Shown: in pieces, positions 58,281 to 64,000 of the stretch | Layout: every line of letters begins with the position of its first letter | Numbering within the stretch: the stretch's first letter is position 1 | Assembly: GCA_024291935.2 (NCBI GenBank) | Contig: CM044318.1 | Location: forward strand, 84,020,001 to 84,084,000 | Reading direction: 5' to 3' | Length of the DNA: 64,000 nt | Source: Okapia johnstoni | Lineage: Eukaryota > Chordata > Mammalia > Artiodactyla > Giraffidae | Translations under genes and position numbers: made by a program | Notes under the pieces: generated by a model | What the model was told of the DNA's origin: nothing | Database searches by the model: none | What the model saw: only the letters and a program-made list of their open reading frames with translations

Positions 58281-58916
58281 AACCCAAAGTGAATCCCTGG
58301 CTCTTCTCTCTGGAGTTCTTACCTCAGTTGGGGTTGGCACAGGAATCCCTGAGCGCAATTTCACAGACAGAGGAGAAGCAGACACTCACAGGCAAGGGTA
58401 AATCCAAGCATAAGAATGTTATACACAGTCCACTTCTAGGTGCCCCTTAGATACTTAACTAACTTTGACTTGAAAAATCACTACTGAATTTAAGTCTGTT
58501 TCCTCCTGTCTGAGCCAAGAAGAAATCAGGAGGTTCACAGTCTTTCAAGCTTGCTGAATTGTTATGTAGTTTTCAGATATAGATGCGATGGAGCAGCATG
58601 GATGCTATGTCAATACAGAATTGCATCTTGATTGCAAGCTTCCCTGCACGGAGTTGGGAGACAGCTGATCAGGGCTCCTGTCCTCCCTTTCTGTTTCGGT
58701 GACTTTGCCAGACCTGGGAGACAGCAGGAAGGCAAGCAGCAGGCCTTTGAGTGGATGAAACAATGAGGAAGCCTCCACCGGGAAAATGAAGCCCGCTGGC
58801 CCCTCCGGACTGTGCCAAGGCCCATGAAAGACTCTTTCACCAGAAAAGACTCTTATTTCTGTAATGGCTCTGCCTTAAAGCATTCTCCTCTCTGCTCCTT
58901 CCCTCCTTCTCCTCAT
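58281..58916. other. Unassigned stretch between BovB copies
   Basis: No gene or confident repeat seen. Confidence 0.4.
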
Positions 58917-59300
58917 CAGTTCAGTTCAGTTCAGTCGCTCAGTCGTGTCCGACTCTTTGCAACCCCATGGACTGCAGCACGCCAGGCCTCCCTGTCCATC
59001 ACCAACTCCCAGAGCTTGCTCAAACTCATGTCCATCAAGTCGGTGATGCCATCCAACCATCTCATCCTCTGTCATCCCCTTCTCCTCTTGCCTTCAATCT
59101 TTCCCAGCATCAAGGTCTTTTCCAATGATTCAATTCTTCGCATCAGGTGGCCAAAGTATTGGAGCTTCAGCTTCTGCATCAGTCCTTCCAATGAATATTC
59201 AGGACTGATCTCCTTTAGGATGGACTGGTTTGATCCCCTTGCAGAACACGGGACTCTCAAGAGTCTTCTCCAACACCACAGTTCAAAAGCATCAACTCTA
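58917..59300 (-). mobile_element. BovB 3' end, antisense, near-consensus
   Basis: Starts with TCAGTTCAGTTCAG units and runs with few changes from consensus to 'cacagttcaaaagcatcaac'. Probably one of the youngest BovB copies in the window. Confidence 0.93.
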
Positions 59301-59587
59301 CGCTCCTTGCTTGAAAGAGCCTTGGTCTGATATGGCCACGGCCAGCGTCGTCGTGCTAGAGGCGGTCAGCCTTTACTTGACCTCAGCGTTTCTAAACACA
59401 GTTGAATAAACTCAAGCTCTCAGGGCCTGTTTCCTATTTTCCTGTTACCTGACTTCCTAGCAGATGGTGACATTCATTTCCTTTGAGGTTTCTTTTCTTC
59501 CTTTCTGGGGGGTAACAGGACAAGGAGTCTCTCTCAAAGGACATAATGTCCCGCGATTCTATGTTGGTAAACATTTGAGGAGATGCA
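59301..59587. other. Unassigned stretch
   Basis: No gene or confident repeat seen. Confidence 0.4.
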
Positions 59588-59664
59588 TCTGGGAAGCCTG
59601 GCGTGCTGCAGTTCGTGGGGTCACAAAGAGTTGGGCACGACTGAGCAGCTGAACAACAACAGCA
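59588..59664 (+). mobile_element. BovB extreme 3' end, sense
   Basis: Only the last ~75 bases: 'gaagcctggcgtgctgcagt' to 'gactgagcagctgaacaaca'. Confidence 0.87.
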
Positions 59665-59751
59665 AGCTGGTGTTTATAGAGATAACCGATCGAAGAAAAC
59701 TCAGCTCGGGCTTTTTTCGGGTAAACCTTTGGGCCGTCTCGTTCCCTCAAT

Positions 59752-59800
59752 GAACAAATATTTATTAAGTACTTATTTTATGATGCAGGATCATTTCCCA
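59752..59800 (+). mobile_element. MIR SINE fragment, sense (tentative)
   Basis: 'aatatttattaagtacttat' followed by 'tttatgatgcagg' resembles the MIR 5' part. Confidence 0.45.
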
Positions 59801-60136
59801 GGTATAATAGATAAGAGGAAGTATCTGAGTAGACCTGTTTGGGATCTCAAACCCACAACATGTTAACATCTGTTAGTGCCAAACCAATTCGTGGGTTTTT
59901 TCTTTATTTTTGGTCATACTGGTGGTAGGAGAGTTAAAGTAAATATTTTCGGTGAATTTTTGGAATTTACAGAATGTGTGTCCATTTATCTTGAAAGGAA
60001 ATGCTTGTCAGTTTAGATGGAGTCTCGTGTTCCCTATGCCTGTCCTGATAAAATCGTAGAGTGTTTCGGAATACTTCCCAGGTCTGGTGAGCTCATTTTG
60101 ACCTCAGAGATGTGGTTTTCCAAATTCTGATTGTTG
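59801..60136. other. Unassigned stretch
   Basis: Contains, at 59860-59894, the partner of the 32-base insert in the BovB at 57816-57847. No gene seen. Confidence 0.5.
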
Positions 60137-60390
60137 GAGAGTAACTGGACTTGAATTCAGCCTCTGCCACTTTACGGCTGTGTGGCCTTGGGCAGGTTAC
60201 TTAACCTCTCTGGTCCTCAAAGCCCTCTGCTGTAGGGCAGGCATGGGAGAGCCCGTACCATCTCAGAGAGCTGCCGAGAGCATCTTGTGTGTTTATGTGC
60301 AAAGTGCTTGGACCAGCGGTGTCTTGAGCCAGAGAAGGTGCTCTGTGACATTAGCACCATGGTCAGCCTCAGCATCCTTACCTGACCCTC
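60137..60390 (-). mobile_element. MIR SINE, antisense, nearly full length
   Basis: 'ggacttgaattcagcctctg', 'gtggccttgggcaggttact', 'taacctctctggtcctcaaa' and 'agtgcttggaccagcg' follow the reverse-complement MIR order. Confidence 0.75.
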
Positions 60391-61014
60391 ACCTGCCTGG
60401 CTCACTGTGCTTCTTGAAATGGCTATCTCTGAAATACAGGTTCATGTTCTGTCTCGGGTACCCATGCGCTGCATGGCTGAGCTTCCTACTCCCGGTGCTG
60501 ACTTGGGATGGAACTCAGAGCTCGGGGACCTCCTCGCTGTCCACAGGGCTGGCACTGGAGGTGGCAGACAGCTCCCCTCTGGGAAAGAAGGCTGCCCTGG
60601 GGACAACACAGCCGGCTCTGTGCCGTATGCACATGCCCCGGGAACACGGCACAACAGGGATGATGCGTGAAGACCAGGACGCGAGTTGTCTGGGTCGGTC
60701 TAGGGCACCCTTGAGAGCCTGGGCACAGCCCTGCTTGCCGGACCCTGCTGGGGGGTGCATAAACCCCAGGTGACTCACTGTCCCAGAACCGCAGGGCCCT
60801 CCTGGGGCTTCATGCCTCTGGGACTGAGACCTGAGGCCTCTCTTGGGTGTCCTTCCCCCACTCAGAACTTAAGTCTGAAATGAAATGGATTCTGTTGCTT
60901 CTGTTTGGCTGCCTTTGAGCCGAGCATACTTTAAAAGTGTTTATCCACATTCCAGAAAGGGTGGAAAGGCTCTCTTATCTTACAGACTCTCCCCCGGATC
61001 TCCTGAGGTCACTG
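60391..61014. other. Unassigned stretch
   Basis: GC-rich; no gene recognised. Overlapping frames, the longest 197 codons (60180-60773, + strand), cover the MIR and have no domain. Confidence 0.4.
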
Positions 61015-61090
61015 ATTTGTCATTTTACAAACTCAGAGAGGGCGCGAGCTGGCCCAGGGGCACACGGCCAGTGGGCTGGATCTCGGGTTG
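61015..61090 (+). mobile_element. MIR SINE fragment, sense
   Basis: 'attttacaaactcagagagg' followed by 'ggcccaggggcacacggcca' and 'gctggatctcgggttgc'. Confidence 0.6.
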
Positions 61091-62512
61091 CCTTGAACTG
61101 ATGGTCCAGGCTGCTTCCAGTGCCTGCCATGCTGCTGGGAGAGCAGCTGTGGTTGAAAGGATGCTGGAAGAAATGAAATAATTGGGGATTTTAAAACTAA
61201 GGACTCTCCATCTCCCTGATTGTGTAATGCCACTAATTAGATTGAGGGGGATTTATTTAGCCCGTATCTGCTGAGTCAGTCCTCAAACAAAGACTCAAAT
61301 TTCTCTGTTGTGCCACCCTGGTGACCTCACCTCTATCCATCTCTCCTAGTCAAGTGGACACACAGGGGATCGTCCAAGCTCTGATGCTTTGGGAGAGAAA
61401 GAGGATGCTCGATAATTAGGCTGGAGACAGGCATAACTGAGACCGTCCAGGACAAGCAGGGCGTGTGGCCCCTCTGCTCATGGTGAGGAGGGGCATTCAT
61501 TTGGCCAGTCCTCCTGGGCAGCCCCTGGGGCCCAGGTCCTGTGATGGTCGAGTGTGGGGACCCGGTGGGTTCAGAGCCCTTGTTCACTCATGGCCTGACT
61601 GGAGCCTCACACAGAGATGACTGCACACTCGACGGGTGATCTCTTCCGGAAAGTGGCGGGGCCAGGAGCCCCTGAGGCCAGTCCGGGAGGCAGGAGCCAG
61701 CAGAGCAGCTTGAACTGACGTTTTCCCTTTGACTGAGGAATAAAAAGCTGCCCCACCCCGGGGGGCGCAGCTGTGTCACCCCGCCGGAGCCAGGCAGCCC
61801 CCGCACTGTCTGGTCTCCCCCCTCACAGACCCCCTCTCCTGTCCTCTCTGCCCTCCCAGCCTGGCCTCTTTTTCTCTCTTCATCTCTTTCCCCCCAAGTA
61901 CAAATGTCATAGCAGTTGTCCTCAATCGGTTTATTAAATAACTGATAACTGATCCCAGCCGGTGGAAGGCAGTGATGGGCCAGCATGTCCTGGAAGTCTT
62001 TGGTCTTAATTGGCTGCCACTTCTGCCCCTGCCCACCACTTTGCTTGCATGTACTTTGAGTTGTAGTTCCCAGGATAATTAATTCTAACTTGTATGGAAG
62101 AATCACTATGGCGGGAACAAGGCCAATTTCCTGAGCGTGGCACGCTGTCTGATTTATAGTTTCTCGCACTCCAGGCAGGGAAAGTCCGTTCAAGTGTTAA
62201 ATTTCTTCACCGAGGTAGAGACAGAGTATCCACAGATTGTAAAATAGAATTCCAGTCTGGGAAATAAGTGTGAAGGACCCATTGGGGGGAACTCAGACGC
62301 ATCTCACAGCCTGATGCATGGCGGGAAAGCTGATTAGAGAACAAACAATCTCACTGGTGTTGGTGGGGTTGCCCTGCGGGACAGCGCAGGTATCAGAAAC
62401 CTCATTTCTGGGGTGATCCTGGAAGGATGCTGACCTTAAGGAGGTGGGGACCTTCTGAGTCGAGGTCCAGGACGCCCAGCAGATGCAGGTGGACGGGTCC
62501 TTGGCCTCCCCA
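61091..62512. other. Repeat-poor stretch
   Basis: About 1.4 kb with no confident transposon. The minus strand has a 201-codon frame (61588-62193) that opens at TTG rather than ATG and has no domain. 61900-62230 is A/T-rich with an unusually non-repetitive look, a possible conserved element. Confidence 0.45.
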
Positions 62513-62532
62513 CCTGCGCCATCTGCTGGTCA
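62513..62532 (-). promoter_or_regulatory. CTCF-like binding motif
   Basis: The minus strand reads CCAGCAGATGGCGCAGG, a full match to the CTCF core pattern CCASYAGRKGGCR. By the usual rule the canonical motif points toward lower coordinates. It does not lie in a recognised transposon. Confidence 0.5.
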
Positions 62533-64000
62533 TCTCCGCCATTGCCTGCAGGGTTCCAGGGACCGCGCCTGCATGAACACAGGAGCCCACCCTGCCTGCA
62601 TTCTTGATGCCGTCAAATTCCGGTGCGAGTTGAGTCCGTAAAATAAAAATATAAAGTTATAATACCTGAATCGCTTGAGAGCTTGTCCTTGGTTGTCCTT
62701 GGACCCTCCTATTCCTCTAGGCTTCCGCTTTCCAACTCCACGCTCATTACTGTGTGTCTGTTCCCGTGAGGCTGTGAGCATCTTAGGGGCGCCCTGTACC
62801 CACGCAGGGTACCACCCAGCTGTGAGTGCCTGGAACGTGCTAGTGCAGAGGCGGCACCCTGAACACGAGGGGTGTGGTTGTGCCCCCCTGCTCAGAGCAG
62901 GGCCTGGGCCAGAGTTCACTTTCGTCCCCCCGGATCCTAGAAAGCAGGCACTGTGCCCCAGATCACAGAGGAGAAGAAAGTTTCCAGAAGTGATAGAGGA
63001 GGCCAGGGTGCCCGGGAGACGATCCCAGGTGTGAAACCAGGTCCACCTGTCTCCCCGGCTGGCTGCCTGATGGAGCCTCCCAGCAAACGTCAAGGGCTAT
63101 TTGGGGACAGCAAGATGACCCTGAGGATAGCTGCTGCCCAGTCATTCTGGAGTCCAGCATATTTCCAACCAGTAAACCCAACTTCTCCTTGCCCTCTGCC
63201 CATAAGAATAGACATAGCATCCCCAGGACCCAACAGCTGGAATACCCACTGCTACCTTCTACCCTGGCTTTGCTGAAGACCCTGGTGAAGCTCCTGGCCA
63301 AGGTGGGAACAGCAAGCAACCCCAGCCTCAGGAGGGAGCCTGCACATCAGCTTCTCCCAGCAGCCATGCCGCTGACCGCCTGGGTTTCTGCTCAATTCTG
63401 GGGTCGTGAGGGTGCACAGACTATGTGTTAGGTGTGGGAGAGGCAGACTTCTCTGCCCATAGCAGCTTCCCAAAGGCAGGAATGGGCTGCTGCTCCCTGA
63501 GGCGTCCGCCTCACCCAGGATGTCTATTGCGAATGCAAGAGGGGATCAAGCTTCCTTGGGGGCTGGTGCCGTCACTCCCCACACCCCATCCTGACCCGCG
63601 GAAGTTCTTTTCAGAGTAGAAATCCCCTGAAGGCAGCATCACTGTCTGATCTTGTTGGTTAAATAAAGCCTCCTTCTGTGCTCTGTGTCCAGGAGACACT
63701 CAGTAAATATTTGTTGAATGAATGAACACATAAACAAATCTCTATTACTGGCTCCTGGCCGTACTCAAATTGGTGTTCCTTTAAAAATTCAAGAGTGCCA
63801 TAATGTTTCCCAGTGTGGGAGCAAACCATTTCATGAAATAGGCATGAAGTTTCTATTAAAGAGAAGAGTATCTATTTATTAATATTCCCAAAGGGTACCT
63901 TTTTTTTGTTTGGTTTACTGCTGTGTTGCTGTTATAATTTCCCATAATTATATGGTGTTGATTGTAGTTTACCGACAGAGCATAAATAACGAAAAATGGA
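62533..64000. other. Unassigned stretch to window end
   Basis: No gene recognised. An antisense MIR end lies at about 63685-63735. Overlapping frames up to 187 codons show no domain. The last 250 bases are A/T-rich. Confidence 0.45.
63685..63735 (-). mobile_element. MIR SINE end, antisense
   Basis: 'gagacactcagtaaatattt' followed by 'gttgaatgaatgaa' is the complement of the MIR 5' part. Confidence 0.6.

Noticed and set aside
60180..60773. 197-codon frame on the + strand
   Set aside because: It runs through an antisense MIR and has low-complexity content without a domain.
61588..62193. 201-codon frame on the minus strand, the longest outside low-complexity DNA
   Set aside because: It opens at TTG, not ATG, with the first in-frame Met about 70 codons in. 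There is no domain, splice context or Kozak signal, and length alone is weak evidence in GC-rich DNA.

Overview
This is nuclear DNA from a pecoran ruminant (bovid-like, species not determined). The evidence is repeat content: BovB (RTE-clade LINE) fragments, Bov-tA and Bov-A SINEs, cetartiodactyl CHR-type tRNA-Glu SINEs and ruminant-type L1 3' ends, over a background of pan-mammalian MIR, L2, L1M and ERVL/MaLR remnants. No host protein-coding gene, tRNA, rRNA, CRISPR or prokaryotic operon can be supported. The window reads as intergenic or deep-intronic DNA. The only recognisable protein-coding pieces are decayed BovB endonuclease and reverse-transcriptase fragments.

Layout. 1-5.3 kb: a BovB 3' end, then one long antisense L1M copy split by two BovB insertions of opposite orientation; the second (3490-4451) is internally deleted and has a 15-bp target-site duplication (TSD). 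5.3-11.2 kb: SINE/BovB/MIR nests, a GC-rich repeat-poor stretch, an apparently twin-primed BovB (9.7 kb) and an L2 3' end. 11.2-12.6 kb: a BovB fragment abutting a 955-bp tract made only of T and G. 12.6-20.7 kb: mostly unique DNA plus BovB, Bov-tA and a ruminant L1 3' end; one BovB sits between two ~100-bp imperfect direct repeats. 20.9-30.3 kb: a 25-bp minisatellite, a BovB endonuclease fragment lacking its 3' half, MIR and L1 pieces and several SINEs with clear TSDs. 30.3-37.6 kb: repeat-poor, with one CHR SINE, a perfect 13-bp inverted repeat and a G4 motif. 37.6-47.2 kb: SINE-rich. 47.2-50.8 kb: repeat-poor, ending in a (GT)34 microsatellite. 50.8-59.7 kb: a CHR SINE, MIRs, an L1M copy with a SINE insertion, and an LTR nest holding two head-to-tail BovB 3' ends. 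59.7-64 kb: MIRs, unique DNA and a strong CTCF-like motif.

The elements do not form a pathway. Their relations are historical: TSDs and nesting show that old L1M/MIR/L2/LTR sequence was invaded by BovB, Bov-tA and CHR elements. The most useful leads are the T/G tract (biology or assembly error), odd retrotransposition structures (internal deletion, 5' inversion, long flanking repeats, a 32-bp templated-looking insert) and a few motif-level regulatory or splice-site candidates. No new biological system was found. Repeat family names come from memory of consensus sequences, and boundaries without TSDs are good to about 10-20 bp.
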